Below are positions 1 through 8,546 of a DNA stretch of 34,372 bases, piece by piece; position 1 is the first letter of the stretch; each line of letters begins with the position of its first letter. Below the pieces are notes generated by a model, which saw only the letters and a program-made list of their open reading frames with translations, did no database searches and was not told the DNA's origin. Position numbers and translations under genes: made by a program. Source of the stretch: DATFMP01 sp041477795 (GTDB lineage Bacteria > SAR324 > JACQKK01); the NCBI GenBank assembly GCA_041477795.1, contig JBGOUY010000005.1, forward strand, positions 1 through 34,372, written 5' to 3'.

Positions 1-135
1 CACCGGTTCGAACACGAACGCACCGAAGCCCAGCGCCACCACGGCCACGGCCACCCACGTCCACGTGCGGGAAAGTCCCGCGCCGCCCGCCGCAACGGGC
101 CTCCAGCCGGCCCCACCGCCTTCTCGCTTGGCCAT
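1..135 (-). CDS. N-terminus of an unknown single-pass membrane protein (partial)
   Basis: An open frame starts with ATG at 135 on the minus strand and runs off the window after 45 codons. The N-terminus is basic and Gly-rich (MAKREGGGAGW). A hydrophobic stretch at about residues 26-43 (TWVAVAVVALGFGAFVF) looks like a membrane anchor or uncleaved signal. AGGAG and GGGAG lie just upstream of the ATG, which supports this start. The gene is divergent from the aminotransferase at 390. The family cannot be named from 45 residues. The frame is real-looking because of the ribosome-binding site and the clean basic-then-hydrophobic layout, but its length and function are unknown. Confidence 0.55.
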   Translation of the reverse strand, partial: MAKREGGGAGWRPVAAGGAGLSRTWTWVAVAVVALGFGAFVFEPV

Positions 136-272
136 CGCTCCCGGCTCCTGCCCTGCGTTTGATCTCCCGACTGGCACCTCTGCACTCCACGATAGCGCTG
201 CCGGCCGCCGCTGCAAAGCCGGCCTGCGTGCGCTCGCTCCGCTGGCCACATTGAAGACATCCGTCCGGTGCG

Positions 273-301
273 TTAACTATAGCGGCGCAGGCGTGTACAA
301 T
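273..301 (+). promoter_or_regulatory. Putative sigma-70 promoter of the aminotransferase gene
   Basis: TTAACT (273-278, 4/6 to the -35 consensus) and TACAAT (296-301, 5/6 to the -10 consensus) are separated by 17 nt. Transcription would start near 308 and leave a leader of about 80 nt before the ATG at 390. This is a pattern match only. Confidence 0.45.
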
Positions 302-389
302 GGGAGCCGGCGGCGGGGGGAATTCACTGCGCTGTCCGGCCGGCATGCCGCGCGCGGCGCCGACATCCTGAGCGAAAGGCCCATTAGCC

Positions 390-1598
390 ATGAACTATCG
401 TCCCTTCGACGCCATTGAACCCGCTCCGCCGGACCCCATCCTGGGATTGACCGAAGCCTTCCGCAAGGATGCCAACGCCCATAAGATCAACCTTACGTCC
501 GGCGTGTTCCAGGACGAGAGCGGCACCAACCCCGTGCTGCGCTCCGTGAAGCAGGCCGAGCGCATGCTGCTGGAGCTGGAGACGACCAAGGACTACCTGG
601 GCATTGGCGGGGACGAGAGCTACGCCCGCGCGGTGCAGCGCGTCGTCTTCGGTGCGCAGCATCCGGTCGTGACCGAGGGCCGCGCCGTCACCATACACAC
701 CCCCGGGGGCACGGGTGCCCTGCGCGTGGGCGGCGAGTTCCTGGCGTCGCAGTTTCCCAAGGCCACCTTGTGGCTGAGCGACCCGACTTGGCCCAATCAC
801 CCCGGCATCTTCCGGAGCGCGGGGCTGAAGGTTGCCACGTATCCCTACTACGACCTGGACACGCACGGACTGCGGTTCGAGGCGATGCGTGCGGCGCTGG
901 AGCGGGTGCCCGATGGGGATATCGTGCTGCTGCACGGCTGCTGCCACAACCCCACGGGGGTCGACCCCACGCCGGAGCAGTGGCAGGCCATCATGGATGT
1001 GTTCACCCGCCGGTCGATCATCCCGTTTCTGGACTTCGCCTACCAGGGCTTCGGCCTGGGGCTGGAGGAGGACGCCTTCGCCGTACGCCTTTTTGCGTCG
1101 GCGGGTGTTGAAATGATCGTATCCAGCTCGTTCTCGAAGAACTTCGGACTCTACCGCGAGCGGGTCGGCGCGCTGACCGTGGTGACCGGCAACGGCGAGG
1201 CCGCCTCGGCCGTGATGAGCCGCATCAAGCAGACCGTGCGTACGAATTACTCAAACCCTCCCGCGCACGGCAGCAAGGTGGTGGAGCTGGTGCTGGGCGA
1301 GCCGGATCTGCGGCATCTGTGGGAGCAGGAGGTGGTCGAAATGCGCGACCGCATCCACGAGATGCGACGGCTGTTCGTCGAGACGCTCAAGAAGTACGGC
1401 GTCAAGCGGAACTTCGATTTCCTCCTGCAGCAGAAGGGCATGTTCTCCTTCTCCGGGATCGGCAAGGAAGAGGTGCGCCGGCTGCGCAACGAGTACGGCA
1501 TCTATATCGTGGAAAGCGGCCGCATCAACGTGGCCGCCATGACGCGCGCCAAGATGGACTACTTGTGCCGCAGCATCGCCGAAGTGCTCGGAGCGTAG
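390..1598 (+). CDS. Class I aminotransferase (aspartate/aromatic aminotransferase type)
   Basis: A 402-aa PLP-dependent fold-type I aminotransferase that would move an amino group between aspartate or aromatic amino acids and a 2-oxo acid in the cytoplasm. Visible landmarks are the PLP-contacting segment HNPTGVD (N187), the DFAYQGF segment (D215, Y218), the Schiff-base lysine K250 in SSSFSKNFGLYRERVG, and the C-terminal substrate-carboxylate arginine in SGRINVAAM. The SSSFSKNFGLYRERVG form and the length of about 400 residues are typical of the AspC/TyrB branch. The start is the ATG at 390 with a modest GAAAGG upstream. It is monocistronic, with its own promoter-like element and a hairpin after the stop. 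Whether it prefers aspartate or aromatic substrates cannot be told from sequence. Confidence 0.93.
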   Translation: MNYRPFDAIEPAPPDPILGLTEAFRKDANAHKINLTSGVFQDESGTNPVLRSVKQAERMLLELETTKDYLGIGGDESYARAVQRVVFGAQHPVVTEGRAVTIHTPGGTGALRVGGEFLASQFPKATLWLSDPTWPNHPGIFRSAGLKVATYPYYDLDTHGLRFEAMRAALERVPDGDIVLLHGCCHNPTGVDPTPEQWQAIMDVFTRRSIIPFLDFAYQGFGLGLEEDAFAVRLFASAGVEMIVSSSFSKNFGLYRERVGALTVVTGNGEAASAVMSRIKQTVRTNYSNPPAHGSKVVELVLGEPDLRHLWEQEVVEMRDRIHEMRRLFVETLKKYGVKRNFDFLLQQKGMFSFSGIGKEEVRRLRNEYGIYIVESGRINVAAMTRAKMDYLCRSIAEVLGA

Positions 1599-1678
1599 CG
1601 GACCTGGAGGTCGCGGGCTTGGCGGGGGAGTCGTGCTGCGGAGCCGGCGGACTGGACGTAGAGGCGCAATTCGAGGTG

Positions 1679-1706
1679 CGCCCGCCTTGTGATCGGGCGG
1701 CGGGCG
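1679..1706 (+). terminator. Hairpin downstream of the aminotransferase gene
   Basis: CGCCCGCC (1679-1686) is complementary to GGCGGGCG (1699-1706) across a 12-nt loop, about 80 nt after the aminotransferase stop. There is no T-tract, so this is at best a weak or factor-assisted terminator. Confidence 0.3.
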
Positions 1707-1714
1707 GGCTAGGA

Positions 1715-1728
1715 TTGCGCATGCGCAA
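1715..1728. promoter_or_regulatory. Perfect 14-bp palindrome, possible operator
   Basis: TTGCGCATGCGCAA is a perfect palindrome sitting just before an AT-rich patch and about 100 bp upstream of the 1255-aa gene. A second palindrome, GCGCTGCAGCGC, lies at 1764-1775. The position suits an operator for the downstream gene. The binding protein is unknown, and a 14-bp palindrome can occur by chance in GC-rich DNA. Confidence 0.25.
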
Positions 1729-1825
1729 ATAAATCAATTGGTTGCCGGAAGCTCGAGCACGCTGCGCTGCAGCGCCGGCGCGAGCCGCCGCAAGGTGTTC
1801 CGGCTGCCACAGACGCACGGGCGCG

Positions 1826-4800
1826 ATGCAAGCCAATCCGCTGATCAATGCCACCCCCGCCGCGCCCGAGAAGCCGAGGGTGGACCCGGACCAGCGCGTC
1901 ATCAGTCTGGTCAGCAATACGACGTCCGACAAGATTGTCGGGCTCGATCGCTTCCTGGCGACCTTCAATTCGCCGCAGGCCCGGGCGGAGGTCAATCCCT
2001 TCCGTTACGTCATCCAGCGCAAGGCGCGCCGCAACCTCAGCGGTAAGTTCAGCAAGGGCCTCACGCACGAGGTGATCGAGAACGTCGAGATCAACCCGAA
2101 CGAGGACCTTTTCGGGCTGCGTCGCTGGCTGGGCGGCATCCGGCAGAGTCCGGCGAGCGTGATGCTGCTCAGCATCAACAAGATCAAGGAAGAGCCTCTC
2201 GCCGGCCCACTCATCTTCTCCGAACTGCTTAAGACCGGCAGGCCCATCCTGGTCGCCGGCGCGGACCGCTCCACTCAGGATCAATTGCTGGCTCGCATCG
2301 ACATCACCTGCCAGCACGTGCCGGACACCATCCAGCAGAATGCCTCCGTCAAGTCCATGCTCCTGGCGCGGGTGCAGCGCCGCAAGGGATTCGTCGCCAC
2401 CATCCGCCACCTGATGGACCTGGAGTTTCTGCCCCAGCCCGTGCAGGAGAAGGTCGTAAAGATCAACGGGGGCGGCGACCCGACACAGCTGACGGAACCC
2501 GAGACGATCAATCTCTCGCTGCTGGCCGATCTCTCGTCGCGCTATCACAACGTGCTGATGCTCTATAAGGAGACGCTGCAGAACAGCACGCTCAACATCC
2601 AGCAGCTCGTCTCCATGTTCGAGATCCTGATCGGCGATGTGCCGCTCAAGGAGGCCCTGGAGGCCTTCAGCCCGTTCCTGGGCAAGGACGATGAGCGGCC
2701 CGAGGAGGTGCGCTCCAAGGGCGAGCTGTTCGGCTACCTCAACCGCTTCATCAACTCCTCGGAGGGCAGTTCGCGCGGCACCACGCGCACGCAGAAGGTC
2801 GAGCAGGTCTTCAAGCGCATCAACAGCGTGGTGATCGGACAGCGGGCCAAGGTGGATCCGCTGCTGTGGCGCCGGTGCAGCTTCATCTTCGATCCGGAGC
2901 CGGAGGAGCGCGCGCTGCTGAACGGCTTGGAGCCGATGACGCACTACATCGAAAAGACGCGCGACGGCGGCGCGGAGGCAATCAACGCGGAGTTCAAGCA
3001 GCGTTTGGGCGAGGCCGTGTTCGATCTGGTGCGGATCTCCAACCAGTCCCTGGAGCAGTCCAAGAACGACGACAGCGCGCTGGCCCGGCAACGGGCGGCC
3101 GGGCACCTGCTGCCGTTGTTTCAGATGTCCAAGTTCCAGGCCGGGCATCTGGTGCAGATCAGCGACAGCAATCGCGTGACGCTGCTGGACAAGGACAAAT
3201 TCGTCGGGCTGTTCAAGAACATCCCCGTCTCGGTGGAGGACCTGACGGGCCTGTGTGAACGGCTGAAGACCGAGCTGTACCGCGAACAGCAGATCATCGA
3301 TGCCGTGCGCAAGAGCACGCTGGACGTGATTGTGGGCCACGCAAGGGACCGCGAGAAGGCCCTGCGCGAAATCTACATCGTCAATGCAGCCCAAGAGCTG
3401 GTGAACTATGCCTTCCACCTGGGCGAGCACAACATCACCAGCCTCGACCGCCTGTGCGGGATATCGGTCGCTCAGTCGCGCTTCGGGTTCGAGGTGGCGC
3501 TGCAGCCGCAGCGGCCGAACTCCGTGGGCCTGTTCATGGATGAGCAGGAGCAGCCCCTGGGCACGCTGCAGAACGAGCCCTCGGTGCTGAGCCATGCCTA
3601 CACCGCGCTGATCGGCATGCAGGTGGAGCGGCTGGTGAAGAAGGCGGTGGACCACAAGATCGGCTACCTGCAGGAGACCTTCGGCGAGAACTTCTTCGAG
3701 GTCGTCTACCAGACCGTCATCACGCGGCACGATCTGCCGCTTTCCCGCAATCAGCTGGCTTGGTTCGTCAAGCGGCGCGGCCTGCTGGGCAGCCTGGGCG
3801 AGAAGGGCTTCAAATCCGAGCGGGAGAACGACCTGGGCGACCCGTTCATGACGCTCGAGGAGATGGCGCTCAGCCACACCAAGCCCCAGCGGGACTTCAA
3901 GGAGTTCCAGACCTTCTCGCAGCGCTTCCAGGAGGCGAGCAAGAACTTCAAGCAGCTCCTGGCGGAGTTGCGCAGCGCGGGCGAGCAGGACGTGACCAGC
4001 AACATCCGCGCGCTGCTCTGGTCGCTCTACCGGCGCGGCATCTACAATATGGAGCGCGCGGAGGCCAAGGACGCCTTCCGCAAGTGCGTGTTCTATGCAC
4101 AGCTCAAGGACATCCTCGCCAAGATCTCCTCGGAGAACTATTCGATCTTCACCAAGGACATCCAGCAGGATGGGGTCAAGATTTACGTGATGCCTAAGTT
4201 CCATCACCTGCTGACCCTGGGGAGCCGCTTCGCCTACCTGGTGGAGAGCAAGGTGGTGCGCTACCAGCTCATTGCCTCGCCGGCCGAGCTGCCGGAGGAG
4301 GTGGACCAGGTCTCGCGCGTATTCAATGAAAAGGTGGAGGCGATCCGCGCCGGTCTGGATACCATGCCGGACTTCAAGCCGCTCTTCGATGCGGCCGCCG
4401 AGGTGAACCGGGCTACGGAAATCTGGCGCGAGCACAGCCGCCACTTGGCCTTCGCCCTGCTGGACCGCTTCCTATCGGCCACGGTGATCCGGCAGTTGCA
4501 GCCCGGCAAGATCCAGGTGCAGCACCTGTGGTACCTGCCCGATGCGGCCAAGCTCTGCCTGGGGCCCTCGCTGAGCACGCAGCAGACGGTGCCCTTCACC
4601 AAGATCCTGCAGGTGCCGGAGAACATGGGCAACCTGCAGAAGAACCCCAAGTCCACCAGCACCACCATCGACGACTTCACCATCGAAGTGCACAAGATCG
4701 CGCGCCTGCGCGACGAGCTGGACCACTACGAGAGCGTGGGCGAGGACGTGCTCGAAATCATCCAGAACCTGACCCACGAGCGGGCGGAGAGCCAGCTCGT

Positions 4801-5593
4801 CGGCCGGTACGAGCAGGCGCTGCAGCAGTTCAACCGCATCCTCTCCAAGCCCTTGCGGCACTACACGGAAAAGGACGTGCAGAACCTGCACGCGGTGGCC
4901 TACCTGATGAAGACCACGCTGCAGGCGTTCTACAACACGCCCGGTACCCAGAAGGACCAGCTCGTGGCGCGCGTGCAGAACCAGCTGCAGGCACGGCGCA
5001 GCGATGGGCATCAGCTTAAGCTCAACTTCACCGATACATTCGTCCTGGAAAAGACCCAGATCAAGGTGGTGCAGAAGGTGAAGCAGGGCGATGAGACCGT
5101 TTCCAAGCAGCGCAAGGTGGAAGTGGAGGTGGACGCGAGATACCAGACGCTCTCGGCGCGCGTGCGCGAGGTGATCCGCACCCACGAGGTGCTGGCCGGC
5201 AAGCGCCACGTCGTCGTCTCGCCCGAGGGCCAGAAGAAGAAGCAGATCGACTACGTGCTGGATATCATCGAGACGCTGCAGTCGCTGCGGGGCAATGCGC
5301 TGACGTTCTACGTGGACACCGCGATGCTCGGCGACGAGCAGATGCAGCTGCTGGCCAAGCACGTCAAGCCGCACAACTTCTTTCGCATGGACGACCTGAA
5401 GCCCGAAGCGCCGGAAGGCGTGCAGCTGGATGGCGTGAAGGATCCGCTGACGGGCCGCATCGTCCGTCGGCCCACGGCCGAGCAGGGCGCAGCGGGCGAG
5501 GCCCCGGCCGCTGCCCCCGACGCGGTGGCGCCCAGCGCGCCGGCCGCTCCCGCCGTGCCGGCGGGCCCCACCGATCCCACCCCGGCCTCCTGA
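1826..5593 (+). CDS. Large protein of unknown function (1255 aa)
   Basis: I do not recognise this family. The ATG at 1826 is preferred because the 28 codons an earlier in-frame ATG (1742) would add encode an Ala/Arg/Cys-rich stretch unlike the rest. No strong Shine-Dalgarno is visible. There is no signal peptide, no membrane segment and no Walker A motif. The protein is charged and Gln-rich and looks mostly alpha-helical. Repeated helical stretches occur, for example around residues 675-760 and 965-1030. It ends in an Ala/Pro-rich disordered tail of about 50 residues. It is probably cytoplasmic, possibly a scaffold. The frame has normal codon use for the window and no interruption over 3.7 kb, so it is under selection. 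It lies between an aminotransferase and a convergent acetyltransferase, which gives no clue to its role. Confidence 0.85.
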   Translation: MQANPLINATPAAPEKPRVDPDQRVISLVSNTTSDKIVGLDRFLATFNSPQARAEVNPFRYVIQRKARRNLSGKFSKGLTHEVIENVEINPNEDLFGLRRWLGGIRQSPASVMLLSINKIKEEPLAGPLIFSELLKTGRPILVAGADRSTQDQLLARIDITCQHVPDTIQQNASVKSMLLARVQRRKGFVATIRHLMDLEFLPQPVQEKVVKINGGGDPTQLTEPETINLSLLADLSSRYHNVLMLYKETLQNSTLNIQQLVSMFEILIGDVPLKEALEAFSPFLGKDDERPEEVRSKGELFGYLNRFINSSEGSSRGTTRTQKVEQVFKRINSVVIGQRAKVDPLLWRRCSFIFDPEPEERALLNGLEPMTHYIEKTRDGGAEAINAEFKQRLGEAVFDLVRISNQSLEQSKNDDSALARQRAAGHLLPLFQMSKFQAGHLVQISDSNRVTLLDKDKFVGLFKNIPVSVEDLTGLCERLKTELYREQQIIDAVRKSTLDVIVGHARDREKALREIYIVNAAQELVNYAFHLGEHNITSLDRLCGISVAQSRFGFEVALQPQRPNSVGLFMDEQEQPLGTLQNEPSVLSHAYTALIGMQVERLVKKAVDHKIGYLQETFGENFFEVVYQTVITRHDLPLSRNQLAWFVKRRGLLGSLGEKGFKSERENDLGDPFMTLEEMALSHTKPQRDFKEFQTFSQRFQEASKNFKQLLAELRSAGEQDVTSNIRALLWSLYRRGIYNMERAEAKDAFRKCVFYAQLKDILAKISSENYSIFTKDIQQDGVKIYVMPKFHHLLTLGSRFAYLVESKVVRYQLIASPAELPEEVDQVSRVFNEKVEAIRAGLDTMPDFKPLFDAAAEVNRATEIWREHSRHLAFALLDRFLSATVIRQLQPGKIQVQHLWYLPDAAKLCLGPSLSTQQTVPFTKILQVPENMGNLQKNPKSTSTTIDDFTIEVHKIARLRDELDHYESVGEDVLEIIQNLTHERAESQLVGRYEQALQQFNRILSKPLRHYTEKDVQNLHAVAYLMKTTLQAFYNTPGTQKDQLVARVQNQLQARRSDGHQLKLNFTDTFVLEKTQIKVVQKVKQGDETVSKQRKVEVEVDARYQTLSARVREVIRTHEVLAGKRHVVVSPEGQKKKQIDYVLDIIETLQSLRGNALTFYVDTAMLGDEQMQLLAKHVKPHNFFRMDDLKPEAPEGVQLDGVKDPLTGRIVRRPTAEQGAAGEAPAAAPDAVAPSAPAAPAVPAGPTDPTPAS

Positions 5594-5641
5594 GCCGTCC
5601 CGCCCCCGATTGCGGCGCGGCGTCCGGCGGGCTCCGCAGCG

Positions 5642-6220
5642 TCAGTCGCGCGGCTCCCACTCCGGCGCGGGCGACAACTCCGCCAGCGGCAGCGGCGCGT
5701 GGGGCTGCGCCGGCAGGTCCTGGATGCGCAGGTGCCACCAGCCCACGTCGTGCCAGCGCCCCAGCTTGAAGCCCACGCCCGGAAACACCCCCGCGCTCCG
5801 GAAGCCCAGCCGTTCGTGCAGCCCCACGCTGGGCGCATTGGGCAGCGTGATCACGGCATAAGCATTGACATAGCCCTGCCTGCGCAGCCCGTGCACCAGG
5901 CTCCCGTACAAGGCCCGCGCCAGGCCCCGGCCGCGGGCCGCGGGCGCCAGATAGACCGTCGTCTCCACGGACCACTGGTAGGCCGCGCGCGGGCGGAGCC
6001 GCGTGGCGTATGCATAGCCCGCGATGCCCCCGTCCACCTCGCACACGAGCCACGGCGCGCGCTGCAGGACGTCCACGATGCGTCCACGGAACTCCTCCAG
6101 GGGCGGCAGGGCGGTCTCGAAGGAGACGGCCGTCTCCTCCACGAAGGGGCGGTAGATGTCCAGGCACGCAGCGGCATCGCCGCTATCGGCGGGGTTGGCC
6201 AGGCGGATGCGGGTGGACAT
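5642..6220 (-). CDS. GNAT N-acetyltransferase, phosphinothricin acetyltransferase type
   Basis: A 192-aa GNAT protein that would acetylate a small amine, typically an amino-acid analogue, with acetyl-CoA. The order FVEETAVSFE, GYAYATRLRPRAAYQWSVE, VYLAPAARGRGLARALY (acetyl-CoA loop, R-G-R-G-L-A form) and LHERLGFRSAGVF is that of the Pat/MnaT branch. The start is the ATG at 6220 (MSTRIRLANPAD), because upstream in-frame sequence is Arg/Ala-rich and not GNAT-like. No good Shine-Dalgarno is seen. It follows dxs on the same strand with a 43-nt gap, so co-transcription is likely. Natural substrates of this branch include methionine sulfoximine-like compounds; the substrate here is not known. It converges on the 1255-aa gene with 48 nt between stops. 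Confidence 0.88.
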   Translation of the reverse strand: MSTRIRLANPADSGDAAACLDIYRPFVEETAVSFETALPPLEEFRGRIVDVLQRAPWLVCEVDGGIAGYAYATRLRPRAAYQWSVETTVYLAPAARGRGLARALYGSLVHGLRRQGYVNAYAVITLPNAPSVGLHERLGFRSAGVFPGVGFKLGRWHDVGWWHLRIQDLPAQPHAPLPLAELSPAPEWEPRD

Positions 6221-6263
6221 GATGGAGCGAGAGGACTGCGCGCAGGATGCGTGCCAGGCGCGG

Positions 6264-8204
6264 CTAGGCGGAGCGTTGCTTGCGCCCGCGCGCGCTGCCG
6301 GCCACCTGCAGCCACAGCTCGCGCGCGGTGGCCTCGACCTGCTCGGGCAGCAGGCCCGCCGCGCGGAGCTGGTCGCTTTGGCCGCCAAAGCTCATGAAGG
6401 CATCCGGCGCGCCCAGCAGCCGCGTGGGGCGCAGCAGGTCGCGCGCGGCCATCAGGGCCAGCACGCCCTCGCCCATGCCCCCGCTGAGCACATTCTCCTC
6501 CAACGTCAGCACGGCCTTGGACTGGCCCACCTGCTCGGTCAGCAAGGCTTCGTCCAGGGGCTTGACGAAGCGCGCATCCACCACGGCGCAGGGAATCTCC
6601 GCCTCGGCGAGGCGTTCCGCCACGGCCAGCGCGGTTTCCACGGTCGTGCCCACGGCCACCAGCAGCAGGCCCGGACGCTCGGCGGGGCGCAGCAGTTCGC
6701 CCTTGCCGATCGGGATGGGCTCCAGGGGCACCGGCAGCGCCATGGCATCCGTATCGCCGCGGGGATAGCGCATGGCGATGGGTCCGTCTTCGTAGGCGTG
6801 GGCCGTCAGCAGCATGCGCCGCAACTCCACCTCGTTGCGCGGCGCCATGTGCACGAATCCCGGTATCAGGCGCAGGTAGGAGAAGTCGAACACGCCGTGG
6901 TGCGTGGGCCCGTCTGCCCCCACGAAGCCGCCCCGGTCCATCATGATCCGCACCGGCAGCCGCTGCAGGGCGATGTCGTGGATGATCTGGTCGAACGCGC
7001 GCTGGCTGAAGGTGGAATAGATCGTCACGAAGGGCTTGAGCCCGCCGATGGCCATGCCCGCCGCGCTGCAATAGGCATTGGCCTCCGCGATGCCCACGTC
7101 CAGCACGCGCCCGGGGAAGGCCGCAGCCAGGGGTGAGAGCCCCGTGTTGCTCTGCATGGCCGCCGTCAGCGCCACGACCCTCTCGTCCCGCGCCATCACC
7201 TCGCGCAAGCCCTCGGAAAAGACCTGCGTCCAGCTCTTGCGGATCGGCACGCGGGCGGCCGCGGCCGTGGCGGCTTTGGGCTTGCTGGGCGTGACGGCGT
7301 GGGCCTCGAAGGTGTTCTCGATGTCCGGCCCCAGGCCCTTGCCCTTCACCGACTTCACGTGCACCAGCACCGGGCCCTGCATGGTCTTGGCGTGGTGCAG
7401 GATCGTCACCACCTCGCGCAGGTTGTGCCCCTCGATGGGGCCGAAGTAGCGCCAGTTGAGCGATTCGAAGAAGCCCGCCTCGTCCCCGGCCGCGTAATCC
7501 TTCAGGGAGCGCTCCATGTGCTTGAGGCTCTTGAGGATCTCCGTGCCGAAAGGAACATGCCGTGTGATGCGCTTCACTTCGTCGCGCAGGGCGTTGTAGG
7601 AATCCGAGGCGGTGATGCGCGTCACCGTGCGTGCGAAGGCGCCCACGTTCTGGTCGATGCTCATCCCGTTGTCATTGAGGATCACGAGCAGGTTGAGATT
7701 CATCGAGCCGGTCATGTTCAGGGCCTCGTAGGCCAGGCCCCCGGTCATGGCGCCGTCGCCGATCACGGCGATGACGTGGTGCGACTCCCGGCGCAGGTCC
7801 CGCGCGATGGCCATGCCCAGCGCAGCCGAGACGGAGGTGGAGGCGTGGCCGGCCCCCATGTGGTCAAAGGGGCTCTCCCGCCGCTCGAGGAACTTGCACA
7901 GCCCGCCCCACTTGCCGTAGTCGCGGAAGCGCTCGGCCCGCCCGGTCAGCATCTTGTACACGTGGGCCTGGTGCCCCACGTCCCAGCAGATGCGGTCGCG
8001 CAGGAAGTCGAACTGGTTGAACAAGGCGATGGTCAGCTCGACCACGCCCAGCGCCGCGCCCAGGTGCCCGCCGGTCTGGCTGATGCTCTCGATGAGGAAC
8101 GCGCGCGCCTCGGCCGCCAGCGCCTCCAGCCGTTCCGGCGGGAAGGTCTGCAACTCCAGCGGGTCCTGCACCGTGGCAAGGATAGGGTACTTGGCAGCGT
8201 CCAT
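6264..8204 (-). CDS. dxs: 1-deoxy-D-xylulose-5-phosphate synthase (atypical)
   Basis: A 646-aa thiamine-diphosphate enzyme that condenses pyruvate and glyceraldehyde 3-phosphate, the first step of the MEP isoprenoid pathway. The transketolase-like layout is clear: GGH (H47), WDVGHQ (H78), the TPP/Mg motif GDGAMTGG from 149 with NDN at 177-179, the catalytic Glu in DVGIAE (E374), YSTFSQRAFDQIIHD, DRGGFVGADGPTHHG and MRYPRG. Odd points are that the near-invariant segment after the catalytic Glu, normally AEQHA, reads AEANA here, and GDGAITAG-type sequence reads GDGAMTGG. This marks a divergent DXS subgroup. The start at 8204 (MDAAKYPIL) is chosen because the frame upstream is Pro/Arg low-complexity. 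It is followed by the GNAT gene. No ispA or other MEP gene is adjacent. Confidence 0.92.
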   Translation of the reverse strand: MDAAKYPILATVQDPLELQTFPPERLEALAAEARAFLIESISQTGGHLGAALGVVELTIALFNQFDFLRDRICWDVGHQAHVYKMLTGRAERFRDYGKWGGLCKFLERRESPFDHMGAGHASTSVSAALGMAIARDLRRESHHVIAVIGDGAMTGGLAYEALNMTGSMNLNLLVILNDNGMSIDQNVGAFARTVTRITASDSYNALRDEVKRITRHVPFGTEILKSLKHMERSLKDYAAGDEAGFFESLNWRYFGPIEGHNLREVVTILHHAKTMQGPVLVHVKSVKGKGLGPDIENTFEAHAVTPSKPKAATAAAARVPIRKSWTQVFSEGLREVMARDERVVALTAAMQSNTGLSPLAAAFPGRVLDVGIAEANAYCSAAGMAIGGLKPFVTIYSTFSQRAFDQIIHDIALQRLPVRIMMDRGGFVGADGPTHHGVFDFSYLRLIPGFVHMAPRNEVELRRMLLTAHAYEDGPIAMRYPRGDTDAMALPVPLEPIPIGKGELLRPAERPGLLLVAVGTTVETALAVAERLAEAEIPCAVVDARFVKPLDEALLTEQVGQSKAVLTLEENVLSGGMGEGVLALMAARDLLRPTRLLGAPDAFMSFGGQSDQLRAAGLLPEQVEATARELWLQVAGSARGRKQRSA

Positions 8205-8271
8205 GACGGGCTTGAGTGCCGTAATTGGAGTGCGTGGACGGGCCGGCCGGCAGGCGCCGCCCCACCGCACG

Positions 8272-8300
8272 ACTATAGAGGCGGGGCGGGAGGGATGCAA
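8272..8300 (-). promoter_or_regulatory. Putative sigma-70 promoter of dxs
   Basis: On the minus strand TTGCAT (8300-8295) and TATAGT (8277-8272, 5/6) are 17 nt apart. The start point would be near 8265, about 60 nt before the dxs ATG. Confidence 0.5.
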
Positions 8301-8426
8301 GGCGGGGCTGCGCTGGAGGGGGGAGGGGCGCCGGGCGACCCGCAGCCGGGGCGCCGCGGCGCGGCCTGCTGGCGCGGCGCGGCGCGGCGGGCGACCGGGC
8401 AATGGGCCGGGCGGTGGGCCGCGGCC

Positions 8427-8456
8427 TTGTCTTCCCCGACCCATCCGGCTTATATG
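8427..8456 (+). promoter_or_regulatory. Putative promoter of the phosphotransferase gene
   Basis: TTGTCT (8427-8432) and TATATG (8451-8456) are 18 nt apart, about 90 nt before the ATG at 8547. The rest of the 342-nt divergent region 8205-8546 is very GC-rich low-complexity sequence with short GGC/GCC runs and no convincing gene. Confidence 0.35.
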
Positions 8457-8546
8457 GGACTCGTGCCCCGGCCAGGGCCCCGGGCGGTGCTCCGACGGCC
8501 CAGCGCGGTGCCCCCGCGGCCCAGCCTCCGCAATTCACGGTGACCC

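Noticed and set aside
1709..4444. Long minus-strand ORF of 911 codons
   Set aside because: It lies antisense to the 1255-aa gene, reads as Leu/Gln/His/Arg-rich sequence without domains, and is an expected mirror of GC-rich codon use.
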